Positions 1 to 6,575 of a stretch of 10,635 nt of DNA are shown one piece after another; position 1 is the stretch's first letter, and every line of letters begins with the position of its first letter. The DNA is taken from the NCBI GenBank assembly GCA_001564135.1, contig LKNH01000066.1, forward strand, positions 1-10,635, written 5' to 3'. The DNA is from Halobacteriaceae archaeon Tc-Br11_E2g27. Lineage in GTDB: Archaea; Halobacteriota; Halobacteria; Halobacteriales; Haloarculaceae. The notes under the pieces were generated by a model. It ran no database searches, was not told where the DNA came from, and saw only the letters and a program-made list of their open reading frames with translations. The position numbers and the translations under genes were made by a program.

Positions 1-6
1 ACAAGA

Positions 7-12
7 CATATA
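7..12 (+). promoter_or_regulatory. TATA-like element of artA
   Basis: The sequence CATATA lies 27-32 nt before the artA ATG, the spacing expected when transcription begins at or just before the start codon (leaderless mRNA). No Shine-Dalgarno sequence is visible in front of the ATG. The BRE lies at or beyond the window edge, so it cannot be judged properly. Confidence 0.45.
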
Positions 13-38
13 CTTTCAATTCCCATATCATCGGATAG

Positions 39-1049
39 ATGTTTGGCGAGGTCGGTGATTTGCTCTCGGCGTTTGGTTCACTCTCCTATCCACTGGGCTG
101 GGCGACGCTTTTGCTGTTGTTCGTCGGTATCATCCTCGATTATGTCGGACGGACGGAAGCGAGACAGATACTCGCTGCAGCGTGGGGACTGTTCGCCGTC
201 TTCTGGCTCTCGTTGATTTACCCCTGGTTTGTCACCGACGATAGCTTTGTCCGAGGTGCCGGTGCCGTCATTGCAGTCCCGCTATCGGTTATTATGGCGA
301 AAACGTTCTGGAAAGGGTCAGCAGAACTCATCACACTGACCAGAGCGGTTGCAATTATGGGTCTCGTGTATGCACCGTTTTTGGTGATAGACCCGCTCCG
401 TGAGCAACTCATTCTGATGGTGACCGACCACACTGCCTGGGCGATGAACCTCCTTGGTTATAATCCACCGGTCGTCACGGAACTGTCCGAAGCACAGCCG
501 TACGTTCCAGAGGGGTCGAATCCGAACCTCGACCGAGAGATTGGGGGGAAAGAACACCCCTACGAGAATACGTTCGTCTTCTTCCAGGGTGACGGAACAA
601 TCACGTATACGATTATTTTGGCCTGTACCGGTATTGGGAGTATGTCGGTTGTGATTGGTCTCGTCGCTGCAGTCAATGCCTCGCTTCGACGGAAGATTCG
701 TGCTATTGCACTTGCAGTCGGAATTATTTACGCCCTTAACATCATCCGAAACGTCTTCATCGGCATCAACTTCGGGCATCAGTATATGCACTGGGCACCG
801 GATACCATCATGTGGCTGTTTATGATGGAAAACGAACTTCGAGTCTCGTATATCTGGTCCGACCGCATTCTCGCACAGGTTGGTTCGGTGTTTGCCATGC
901 TCATTATTTTCTATCTCGTCCTGCGGGAAGTTCCGGAGATTATGGAGCCGATTGAGGAGGTTATCTATCTGGCTACTGGCGAACAGTATGACCTCTCTGG
1001 GGCACTTGATATCGACCCTGAATCTGAGAAACCGGAACCATCGGACTGA
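39..1049 (+). CDS. artA: Archaeosortase A (membrane transpeptidase-like protein-sorting enzyme)
   Basis: This is an integral membrane protein of 336 residues with about eight hydrophobic segments (for example near 20-34, 43-62, 101-118, 190-212, 219-242 and 281-296). It belongs to the exosortase/archaeosortase family. ArtA recognises proteins with a C-terminal PGF-CTERM tripartite signal, such as the S-layer glycoprotein, removes that segment and enables lipid attachment. The family catalytic residues are visible: Cys196 in LACTGIGSMS, Arg237 in NIIRNVFIG and Arg276 in SDRILAQ. As I recall, the Haloferax volcanii ArtA residues are C173, R214 and R253; all three are offset by exactly 23, so the spacing is conserved and the enzyme should be active. 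The N-terminus is thus about 23 residues longer than in that homologue. The ATG at 39 has a TATA element at leaderless spacing. The gene converges on dph5 with a 20-nt gap. No PGF-CTERM substrate is encoded in the window. Confidence 0.92.
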   Translation: MFGEVGDLLSAFGSLSYPLGWATLLLLFVGIILDYVGRTEARQILAAAWGLFAVFWLSLIYPWFVTDDSFVRGAGAVIAVPLSVIMAKTFWKGSAELITLTRAVAIMGLVYAPFLVIDPLREQLILMVTDHTAWAMNLLGYNPPVVTELSEAQPYVPEGSNPNLDREIGGKEHPYENTFVFFQGDGTITYTIILACTGIGSMSVVIGLVAAVNASLRRKIRAIALAVGIIYALNIIRNVFIGINFGHQYMHWAPDTIMWLFMMENELRVSYIWSDRILAQVGSVFAMLIIFYLVLREVPEIMEPIEEVIYLATGEQYDLSGALDIDPESEKPEPSD

Positions 1050-1069
1050 CCAACTTTCTGAGAATGCCT

Positions 1070-1831
1070 TTACTCAATGATTTCCTCAGGAGCGCCGGCA
1101 AGCCCAACCAGTGCTTCTGCTTCGAGCCGGTGTGTTTCTGCCGGGAGGACAAGCAAGTGAAGCGGGTCACCGAAGCGTTCATCGGCGAGAGTTGAAAGCC
1201 AATCTGCACGGACGACCGGATTTTCACTTCCTGCCTGTGCGACAACGACACCGAGTTGGTCCGACAGCTGCTCGCTGAGTAACTCCGCGGCGGTATCACC
1301 GCGCATATATCGCTCATCCTCGGCGTGAATATCCAGATAGACAAGCGTGTGTAGGTCATTCGATTGGTTTGCTTCGATAGTCCGAACAACGCTTGCCGGT
1401 ACCCCACCATGTGTTTCCTCGAATGGCAGTGTAGTCGCCTTACCGAACCGGTAGTTCTGTAACCCTGTAAGTGAAGAAGCAGCAGTCTGAGCAGTGGTTC
1501 CGTGAATGACGCGGGTTTCAATACCGCGGTCGTGGGCACGAAGCCGAAGGTCGACATGTGTCGTCGAAACCATTGTATCACCGGCCGTCAGGAAGACAGC
1601 GTCTCCAGTTTCTGCAGCATCAAGTATCGGCTCAGGTCGTTGTTCGACACCAGCACGGTTTCGGACGTCAATCGCAATGTCGTAGCGTTCCTCCAGCGTT
1701 TCAACCGTTGTCCCGACGAGTCGGCTTGTATAGAACTCGGCAAACGCAGTATCTGCGGATTCGATTGCTTGCTTTCCTTGCAGCGTGACCGAATCTTCGT
1801 CATAGAGACCGAGACCAACGAAGGTAAGCAT
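1070..1831 (-). CDS. dph5: Diphthine synthase (diphthamide biosynthesis methyltransferase)
   Basis: Dph5 is a SAM-dependent methyltransferase of the tetrapyrrole-methylase fold. It methylates the 3-amino-3-carboxypropyl-histidine intermediate on translation elongation factor 2, the middle step of diphthamide synthesis. Visible family features are the N-terminal MLTFVGLGLYDEDSVTL, the SAM-region stretch GDAVFLTAGDTMVSTTHVDL (about 77-95), and HGTTAQTAASSLTGLQNYRF (about 110-129). The product is 253 residues, close to the usual haloarchaeal length. The reading frame stays open far upstream, but I chose the ATG at 1831 because the family N-terminus begins there with its glycine-rich first strand and because TTTACA lies 24-29 nt upstream. 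A longer product would run into the divergent neighbour. The gene is head-to-head with an unrecognised gene and tail-to-tail with artA. Confidence 0.94.
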   Translation of the reverse strand: MLTFVGLGLYDEDSVTLQGKQAIESADTAFAEFYTSRLVGTTVETLEERYDIAIDVRNRAGVEQRPEPILDAAETGDAVFLTAGDTMVSTTHVDLRLRAHDRGIETRVIHGTTAQTAASSLTGLQNYRFGKATTLPFEETHGGVPASVVRTIEANQSNDLHTLVYLDIHAEDERYMRGDTAAELLSEQLSDQLGVVVAQAGSENPVVRADWLSTLADERFGDPLHLLVLPAETHRLEAEALVGLAGAPEEIIE

Positions 1832-1854
1832 AAGAGAACTCTGGATGGCGAGGG

Positions 1855-1860
1855 TGTAAA
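1855..1860 (-). promoter_or_regulatory. TATA-like element of dph5
   Basis: On the minus strand this reads TTTACA and lies 24-29 nt before the dph5 ATG at 1831. It supports that start over the in-frame ATGs further upstream. Confidence 0.4.
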
Positions 1861-1914
1861 CGCCACCGGTCTGGGATTGGCGGAGCAATTGAGAGATATC
1901 AACCATTCCGATGG

Positions 1915-1921
1915 GTATAAT
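1915..1921 (+). promoter_or_regulatory. TATA box of the 183-residue unknown gene
   Basis: GTATAAT lies 29-35 nt before the ATG at 1950. An ATG at 1911 is in the same frame but overlaps this element, so translation very likely starts at 1950. The dph5 promoter lies about 55 nt away on the other strand, which makes 1832-1949 a compact divergent promoter region. Confidence 0.5.
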
Positions 1922-1949
1922 CCGCCTCGGGACATCAACACGAGTAGGT

Positions 1950-2501
1950 ATGCGCATTCGAGACTGGGACGATATACTGGCGGAGGTAGTCGAAAGCGAT
2001 GCCGACCCGGCCGGCTGGCGAGCCGTCGGTGGTGACAGACAGCGCGGACTGGGTGAGGATATGTATCTTGCCCATCCCGCCGTCGGCGCGTTCCAGCTCA
2101 AAACCTATGCGAAAAACCCCTATCAGGTGGACGGTGTCGGAACCCAGATTGCGCGGAAAATTGATGACGAACTTGACCCGCTGTTTCCGAACGAAGAAAA
2201 TAGCAACGGGCTATTTGGCGTCCAACAACCCGCCGAAGATGAGGACGACGCAAAATCGAGAGTGAAACGGCTACAGACCGTTGTGGAAACCCACTCCGAT
2301 GCGCCGACGACACCCCGCGCGATGCTCGAAGATGTGATGGACGCCCTTGAGAGTCCTGCGTACGGCCCAATGGAGTTCGACCACCACGACCGTCCGGAGC
2401 AGATTGAACAGTTGTCGTCGACGTTTGAGGAAGCTGAAGACCTTCTCGATAAGGAGCTAGATGACCTCATCGAGGAGGATGTCGAGCGCGGATTTTACTG
2501 A
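1950..2501 (+). CDS. Conserved-looking haloarchaeal protein of unknown function
   Basis: I do not recognise a named family. The product is 183 residues, strongly acidic and soluble, with no signal peptide, membrane segment or cysteine. Residues 21-80 look like a compact globular domain, with the motifs GWRAVGGDRQRGLGEDMYL, FQLKTYAKNPYQVDGVG and IARKIDDELDPLFP. Residues 92-125 are polar and probably flexible. Residues 148-178 are charged and heptad-like (EQIEQLSSTFEEAEDLLDK), suggesting a helix or short coiled coil. I chose the ATG at 1950 because the TATA box sits 29-35 nt upstream; the in-frame ATG at 1911 lies upstream of that box. Codon use and acidity match the neighbours, and the frame is intact over 552 nt, so this is very probably a real gene. 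It shares a divergent promoter region with dph5, but nothing in the sequence ties it to diphthamide synthesis. Confidence 0.78.
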   Translation: MRIRDWDDILAEVVESDADPAGWRAVGGDRQRGLGEDMYLAHPAVGAFQLKTYAKNPYQVDGVGTQIARKIDDELDPLFPNEENSNGLFGVQQPAEDEDDAKSRVKRLQTVVETHSDAPTTPRAMLEDVMDALESPAYGPMEFDHHDRPEQIEQLSSTFEEAEDLLDKELDDLIEEDVERGFY

Positions 2502-2652
2502 CCACTGACTGTGTCAGAGAGCGTGATGTCTGTTGGTAAGAAAGGCTTCGGCAGTACAATGACTGGACGAGATATATCTGGTTCAGAGACTCATTGAACT
2601 GCGTTGTCTGAAACGACTATGATGCTATTCGATAGAGAAGGTGGTCGTTCGG
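2502..2652. other. Convergent intergenic gap with two weak stem-loops
   Basis: This is the gap between the unknown gene and the oppositely oriented lipoprotein gene. It holds a 5-bp stem CTGAC/GTCAG with a 3-nt loop (2505-2517), just after the stop of the left gene, and a 5-bp stem GTTCA/TGAAC with a 9-nt loop (2581-2599). Either might help end transcription, but neither is followed by a convincing T tract. The open frames here are very short and I do not support any as a gene. Confidence 0.35.
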
Positions 2653-4014
2653 TTAGTTAAACGGCGGCGTGCCGACGTCAACATCCCAATCCCCGACCGG
2701 TCGGACACCGACAGCGTGGAAGTCCGGAATCGCTGGGGCATCAGGCTCATCGGCCTGTGCGGCCTCGATATCTTCCTCCGAATAGTCCTCAATTGGGTCC
2801 GGTTCAAGAACCGTTTCAATTTCTTTGGTCTGCGTATTCAGAATGGCAACGCCAGGCGTAACTCCCGTCGCTGCGTGTGGGTCACCGGAGAGTGGAGCCG
2901 GACCACGGAGCGTGGCGAACATCCACTCGCCATCAGGTGACGCCCAGAGAATGTCGGGTGCGTCACGGTCTGCCGTGTTTTCTGGGTCTTCGGGCTGATT
3001 TGGACCGAAGGCATCAATCTCTTCGATAACCTCGTCCGTTTCAGGGTCGATAACAACACCATCGTTCGTCTCTCGGTTAAGCACCCACAGCTCCTCGCCG
3101 TCGGGCGTAAACCAGAAGCCGTGTGCGTCAACGCCACGACTGCTGTCAGTGTGGTGGATATCCGTTGCACCGTCCTCGGTGTCAAGGACGTAGTAATCAC
3201 CAACACCCTCTTGACCTTCGATTGGCTCGCCTTCGTCGTCCGTTGGGGTTGGCAAGCCTGCGGTCAGGTAGAACTTTTCCTCCGTCGGATGTGGCATCGT
3301 ACCACAGTTGGTCGGAAGCTCTTCGCCGGGAACGGCCGTATCGACGGAGAAATCCTCGTGGTCGACGACTACAAGACCAGCGTTGTTGTAGCTAGGTCCG
3401 AGCGTGTGGAGCGAGCGGCCGTTGTGGTCGTAGGAGTGACAAATCGGTGCGCCTTCCTGCTCGGTCAGTCCCTCGATAGACTCATCAATCTCGATAACCT
3501 CGTCAATGTCGAACTCCTCGTTTTCGAGGTCCGCATCGATTCGCGCAATTTCACTCTCGCCGATAACGTCGACAATAATCGCATCGTCTTCGGGAGTGAA
3601 TCCAGCGAAGTGTGAGCCTGCGCCAGTTTCGATATCGCCGACGAGTTCTTTATCTGCAGTCCGGTAGACCAGAGTTCGCTGACCGGCCGTACAGGCCACT
3701 GCAGCGTACTCGTAATCTGACGTGAAATGGACCATGTGTGGGACGAATCCATCGGTTTCTTCAGTCGTATCAATCTCCTCAAGCAGGTCGAACTCATCTT
3801 CGCCTTCCGTCCCTTCGTAGACGTAGATGGTGTTCGTTCCCTGGTCGGTCGCCCACACTTCGTACCTGCCGAGTTCGTCTTCTCCGTCGTCACCGGTATC
3901 GTCGGTATCGTCTCCATCGTCGTCTTCGTCACCAATACAACCTGCCAGTGCAATTGCACCTGCCGCAGCGCCACCTCTGAGGACCCACCGTCGGGTCAGT
4001 TCTGACTCTGTCAT
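2653..4014 (-). CDS. Tat-exported lipoprotein with a seven-bladed beta-propeller
   Basis: The product is 453 residues. The N-terminus carries a twin-arginine signal (Arg8-Arg9, then a hydrophobic stretch) ending in a lipobox LAGC with Cys26, so the mature protein should be lipid-anchored on the outside of the cell. A very acidic linker (about 27-49) follows. The rest is a repeated strand pattern typical of YncE/YVTN-type or cytochrome-d1-like propellers, with turn motifs such as TPEDD, TPDGEELW and SPDGEWM. I count about seven blades. Six carry a histidine at the equivalent point: His93, His135, His193, His242, His298 and His433. No CxxCH haem-c motif and no CuA-like domain are present, so a bound metal or haem is only inference. 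Three cysteines besides the lipobox one (108, 192, 237) are unusual for an exported haloarchaeal protein. The ATG at 4014 has a TATA element 26-33 nt upstream. Function and substrate are unknown. Confidence 0.8.
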   Translation of the reverse strand: MTESELTRRWVLRGGAAAGAIALAGCIGDEDDDGDDTDDTGDDGEDELGRYEVWATDQGTNTIYVYEGTEGEDEFDLLEEIDTTEETDGFVPHMVHFTSDYEYAAVACTAGQRTLVYRTADKELVGDIETGAGSHFAGFTPEDDAIIVDVIGESEIARIDADLENEEFDIDEVIEIDESIEGLTEQEGAPICHSYDHNGRSLHTLGPSYNNAGLVVVDHEDFSVDTAVPGEELPTNCGTMPHPTEEKFYLTAGLPTPTDDEGEPIEGQEGVGDYYVLDTEDGATDIHHTDSSRGVDAHGFWFTPDGEELWVLNRETNDGVVIDPETDEVIEEIDAFGPNQPEDPENTADRDAPDILWASPDGEWMFATLRGPAPLSGDPHAATGVTPGVAILNTQTKEIETVLEPDPIEDYSEEDIEAAQADEPDAPAIPDFHAVGVRPVGDWDVDVGTPPFN

Positions 4015-4039
4015 ACTCAGTACTCACCAACTACTCACG

Positions 4040-4047
4040 GATAAATC
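4040..4047 (-). promoter_or_regulatory. TATA box of the propeller lipoprotein gene
   Basis: The minus strand reads GATTTATC, 26-33 nt before the ATG at 4014. This is the clearest TATA-like match in the preceding region and fits a leaderless or very short leader transcript. Confidence 0.5.
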
Positions 4048-4186
4048 CACCGTCTTAAGCCCTCTAAGCTGCAAATTTGGGCGATTAGCCAACTTAGAAG
4101 AATTTGTTGCCGGAGGCTATGACGGTGCGTGACTGTCTATCTAAGAAGCGGCCCGTAACAACAGGTTTCCATCGAATGCCAGTCGA

Positions 4187-4234
4187 AATACCGCAATAAT
4201 ACCAGTAAATAATGCTGGTTTCTATGTTGGTATT
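4187..4234. repeat. AATACC direct and inverted repeat cluster with stem-loop
   Basis: AATACC occurs at 4187-4192 and 4198-4203, 11 nt apart (about one helical turn), and in inverted form as GGTATT at 4229-4234. Two stems are possible: AATACCA/TGGTATT (4198-4204 with 4228-4234) and ACCAG/CTGGT (4201-4205 with 4215-4219, 9-nt loop). They share bases and so exclude each other. The cluster lies 52-99 nt past the elp3 stop on the minus strand and 170-220 nt upstream of the lipoprotein start. It could be an elp3 terminator or an upstream operator; the sequence alone does not decide. Confidence 0.45.
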
Positions 4235-4285
4235 AAAGCCCGTTATTTGATGGGTCTACGATGGGCAGAAATTTCGGGCCGAGAG

Positions 4286-5962
4286 TTACAGTTGTTTGCT
4301 CACGTACGGCCCATCCTGGACGAAATTCAACTTGTTCCGGTAATACTCCCGTACACCAATGCCGCTCAGCACAGCGAGTTTCGAATAGCCGGCTTCGGTA
4401 GCGAGTCGCTCTGCTTCCGCGAGTAGTTGTTGACCGTAGCCCTGATGCTGATGCTGGGCAACCTCGCCACCATCATCTCTTGCTGGCTGGTCACCGACCC
4501 CAACCTGGCTCCCGTAGACGTGCAGTTCACGGACGACCGCTGCAGATTCGAGTTCCCGACGAACAGGGTCGTTTGGAAACCGCAACCGGCAAAAGCCAAT
4601 GAGGAGGTTCTGCTCGAAATCCTCGAAACTGATGAAATGCTCCGTTCCGCCAGCAACCTCGTAGGTGTGAACGTCCAGTTCAATATGTTCCGGCGTCTCG
4701 TCATTCATCCCGACTTCACGACAGCGGATACAGTCACAGTTCCAGCCGTGTTCGTCCATCTTCTGTCGAGCGAGCTGGCGGAGGTTTGATTTCCAGACCC
4801 CGCCTTCGATGAAATCGGCCGGAATATCGCGCTGGACGCGCTGGAGGCGAGTATATCGCGGTATCATATCCTTGATTTCCGCGACGAGTTCGGCGGCTTC
4901 CTCGTTGTTCAGGGGGTCGTACTCGTCTTTGTGCCACCAGTCATAGATAGCTGTCCCCTCGACGACCAGCGTTGGATAAATCTTGAGGAAATCCGGTCGC
5001 CAGTCCGGATGGTCGAAAATACGGCGGAAATCTTCGAGACACATCTCTTTTGACATCCCGGGCTGGCCGGGCATCATGTGAAAGCCGACCTTGAATCCGG
5101 AGTCCCTGAGTCGTCTGTTGGCGTCTATTGAGTCTTGCGTACCGTGACCGCGATGCATCTCCCGGTTAATACGCTCAAAGGTCGTCTGAACACCAACCTC
5201 TACTTTCGTTCCGCCAAGGTCCAGCATTCGGTTGATTTGCTCCGGGTCACACCAGTCTGGCTTGGTCTCGAACGTCGTGGCGATGTTTCTGACGTCTCCC
5301 GTTTCGTTCTCGGCAATCACATCCTCGATATATTTGAACTCGACTTCTTCCGGGTCCTGAGCGAAGCTTTTGTCCTGTGCGGGCGACGGTTCGCCGGACG
5401 GGTCGTAGTCGTTCATCGCTTCGAGCGCGCGCTTGACGAACCATTCCTGATAGTCATGGCTGCGAGCGGTCATCGTCCCGCCCATGAGAATGAGTTCCGC
5501 CTTATCGACAGGGTGACCAATTTCTCGTAGCTGTTCGAGCCGTAAGGTCACCTGCCCGTATGGGTCGTAATCGTTCTGTTTCCCGCGTGCGGCCGCAGGC
5601 TCGTGTCCAGTATAGCTCTGTGAACTCGAAAATTCCGAGTCAGGGCCTCCCGGACAGTAGAGACACTTTCCGTGGGGACACCGCTCGGGCGAGGTCATAA
5701 TCGCAATCGGGGAAACCCCGGATGCGGTTCTGACTGGCTTTCGCTGCAAAAGTGGCTCTAGCTGTTCGCGGTATTCTTCCCCCGCAAAATCAAGCAGGTC
5801 CGAGTTTTTCGGGACTTTCGGTGCGGAGTACTTGCCACAGACTTCTTTTTTTGCGGCTTCAATCTCGTCGCGTTCAATCTCACCGTCGAGCAGCCGCTCA
5901 ACGAGTTCGGCACACGCCTTTTCGTAGGCATCGGACGCTCCTGTGGCAAGGTCCGTACTCAT
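4286..5962 (-). CDS. elp3: Elp3-family tRNA wobble-uridine (U34) carboxymethylation radical-SAM/acetyltransferase enzyme
   Basis: The product is 558 residues. Elp3 uses acetyl-CoA and radical SAM chemistry to put a carboxymethyl-type group on carbon 5 of uridine 34 in certain tRNAs. The N-terminal tRNA-binding part (about 1-85) precedes the radical SAM core, whose cluster cysteines are Cys95, Cys100 and Cys103 in RCPHGKCLYCPGG, followed by the family motif SQSYTGHEPAAAR. Other landmarks are LMGGTMTARSHDYQEWFV, VEVGVQTTFERI and FHMMPGQPGM. A likely zinc site is Cys409, Cys411 and Cys414 (CDCIRCREVG). The C-terminal GNAT domain (about 425-558) has RELHVYGSQV, an acetyl-CoA loop around HQGYGQ and the closing GIGVREYYRNKLNF. 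The frame stays open to 6064, but the ATG at 5962 fits both the family N-terminus and a TATA box 25-32 nt upstream. No other Elongator subunit is encoded here, as is usual for archaeal Elp3. Confidence 0.93.
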   Translation of the reverse strand: MSTDLATGASDAYEKACAELVERLLDGEIERDEIEAAKKEVCGKYSAPKVPKNSDLLDFAGEEYREQLEPLLQRKPVRTASGVSPIAIMTSPERCPHGKCLYCPGGPDSEFSSSQSYTGHEPAAARGKQNDYDPYGQVTLRLEQLREIGHPVDKAELILMGGTMTARSHDYQEWFVKRALEAMNDYDPSGEPSPAQDKSFAQDPEEVEFKYIEDVIAENETGDVRNIATTFETKPDWCDPEQINRMLDLGGTKVEVGVQTTFERINREMHRGHGTQDSIDANRRLRDSGFKVGFHMMPGQPGMSKEMCLEDFRRIFDHPDWRPDFLKIYPTLVVEGTAIYDWWHKDEYDPLNNEEAAELVAEIKDMIPRYTRLQRVQRDIPADFIEGGVWKSNLRQLARQKMDEHGWNCDCIRCREVGMNDETPEHIELDVHTYEVAGGTEHFISFEDFEQNLLIGFCRLRFPNDPVRRELESAAVVRELHVYGSQVGVGDQPARDDGGEVAQHQHQGYGQQLLAEAERLATEAGYSKLAVLSGIGVREYYRNKLNFVQDGPYVSKQL

Positions 5963-5986
5963 CGCTTCTAGTTCGCTTCTTGGGCT

Positions 5987-5994
5987 GAATAAGC
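5987..5994 (-). promoter_or_regulatory. TATA-like element of elp3
   Basis: The minus strand reads GCTTATTC, 25-32 nt before the ATG at 5962. It lies in the 76-nt gap between usp and elp3, so elp3 can be transcribed on its own even though both genes point the same way. Confidence 0.42.
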
Positions 5995-6038
5995 GTATCG
6001 CTTGTCGGATATCCGTTTTCGAAACAGAACGGTGCCAG

Positions 6039-6446
6039 TTACTCAGCGTCAGTGGTCGGTGCAAAGACGACCGGGGTCTGTGCGTTCAACACAAGCTTCT
6101 GCGAGACGCTGCCGAAAACGGCTTTGCCGGCCGGCGTCCTGTCGGGCGTTCCCAAACAAATCAGGTCTACGTCTTTCTCGCTTGCCACCGATTGAATCGC
6201 TTCGGCAGGGTCCTCGCCACCAGTTTCTTCATATGTAACAGTTACACCAGCATCGGAGAAAATATCTTCAGCTGCTCGCGCGGAGGCCAGTTGCGAGACA
6301 GAGGCACCCTCAGGGTTGTCCTCGAACACGTGGAAGATAGTAGCGGTTACTGTTTCCGGGTCGAAAAGGTCGACAATCAGTTCAGCCTGCGCACGCGCAG
6401 GCGCTCGCTCAGTGTCCACGGGAAGTAGAACCTTGGTCATATCCAT
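6039..6446 (-). CDS. Universal stress protein (UspA family), single domain
   Basis: The product is 135 residues, the normal size of a single Usp domain. It has the family opening strand KVLLPVDTERAPARAQ and the closing region LICLGTPDRTPAGKAVFGSVSQKLVLNAQTPVVFAP, split here as LICLGTPDRTPAG and KAVFGSVSQKLVL. ATP-binding members carry G-x2-G-x9-G-S/T. Here Gly99 is followed by Asp102 where the second glycine is expected, while Gly112-Ser113 are kept, so ATP binding is uncertain. Such small cytoplasmic proteins usually dimerise and respond to stress, but the exact role is not readable from sequence. Two ATGs compete. The one at 6446 has GGAG 5 nt upstream; the one at 6440 lies 25-31 nt from the TATA element and gives the more typical N-terminus MTKVLLPVD, two residues shorter. 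The gene is divergent from a winged-helix regulator. Confidence 0.87.
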   Translation of the reverse strand: MDMTKVLLPVDTERAPARAQAELIVDLFDPETVTATIFHVFEDNPEGASVSQLASARAAEDIFSDAGVTVTYEETGGEDPAEAIQSVASEKDVDLICLGTPDRTPAGKAVFGSVSQKLVLNAQTPVVFAPTTDAE

Positions 6447-6464
6447 ACGCTCTCCAGACAGTCG

Positions 6465-6471
6465 TAAAATA
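6465..6471 (-). promoter_or_regulatory. TATA-like element of the usp gene
   Basis: The minus strand reads TATTTTA, 25-31 nt before the ATG at 6440 and 19-25 nt before the ATG at 6446. The element continues into TTTTACG, the same word found in the promoter of the divergent regulator gene. Confidence 0.45.
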
Positions 6472-6510
6472 CTATCGCTATTTTGCAATCCTATGTTGTT
6501 ATACTGGGCC

Positions 6511-6554
6511 TTACGTACCAGAGAACCCGTGAAGCAGCGAAGCCGTTTTACGTA
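6511..6554. promoter_or_regulatory. Paired TTACGTA sites in the usp/regulator divergent promoter region
   Basis: TTACGTA occurs twice in the same orientation, at 6511-6517 and 6548-6554, each containing the palindrome TACGTA; starts are 37 nt apart. The right copy overlaps the regulator TATA-like element TTTTAC at 6546-6551, which lies 25-30 nt before its ATG. A dimeric winged-helix protein bound there would block that promoter, so autoregulation is a reasonable inference, but a 7-nt repeat is short evidence. Confidence 0.35.
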
Positions 6555-6575
6555 GACCACCCTTCGTGCCATGTA

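Larger units (their letters stand above)
4015..4285. other. Gene-free region with repeats upstream of the lipoprotein gene
   Basis: This is 271 nt between the elp3 stop and the lipoprotein start, both genes reading leftward. It carries the lipoprotein TATA box, several CTAAG/CTTAG words at 4054-4148 and the AATACC repeat cluster at 4187-4234. It is more A+T-rich than the coding regions. I see no supported gene or structured RNA beyond the stem-loops noted separately. Confidence 0.5.

Noticed and set aside
318..791. A 157-residue minus-strand open frame opposite artA.
   Set aside because: It is antisense to conserved artA residues, including the catalytic cysteine and arginine region, and the translation has no coherent domain.
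1832..2101. Upstream in-frame extension of dph5 by 90 codons.
   Set aside because: It would pass through the dph5 TATA-like element and overlap the divergent unknown gene, and the added residues do not resemble the Dph5 family, which begins at MLTFVGLG.
2505..2599. Two short stem-loops in the convergent gap, considered as terminators or a small RNA.
   Set aside because: The stems are only 5 bp, no T tract follows, and such stems are expected by chance in 150 nt.
3121..3615. A 164-residue plus-strand open frame opposite the lipoprotein gene.
   Set aside because: The opposite strand has a signal peptide, lipobox and repeated propeller blades throughout this stretch. The plus-strand frame has the basic, hydrophobic composition of a shadow frame.
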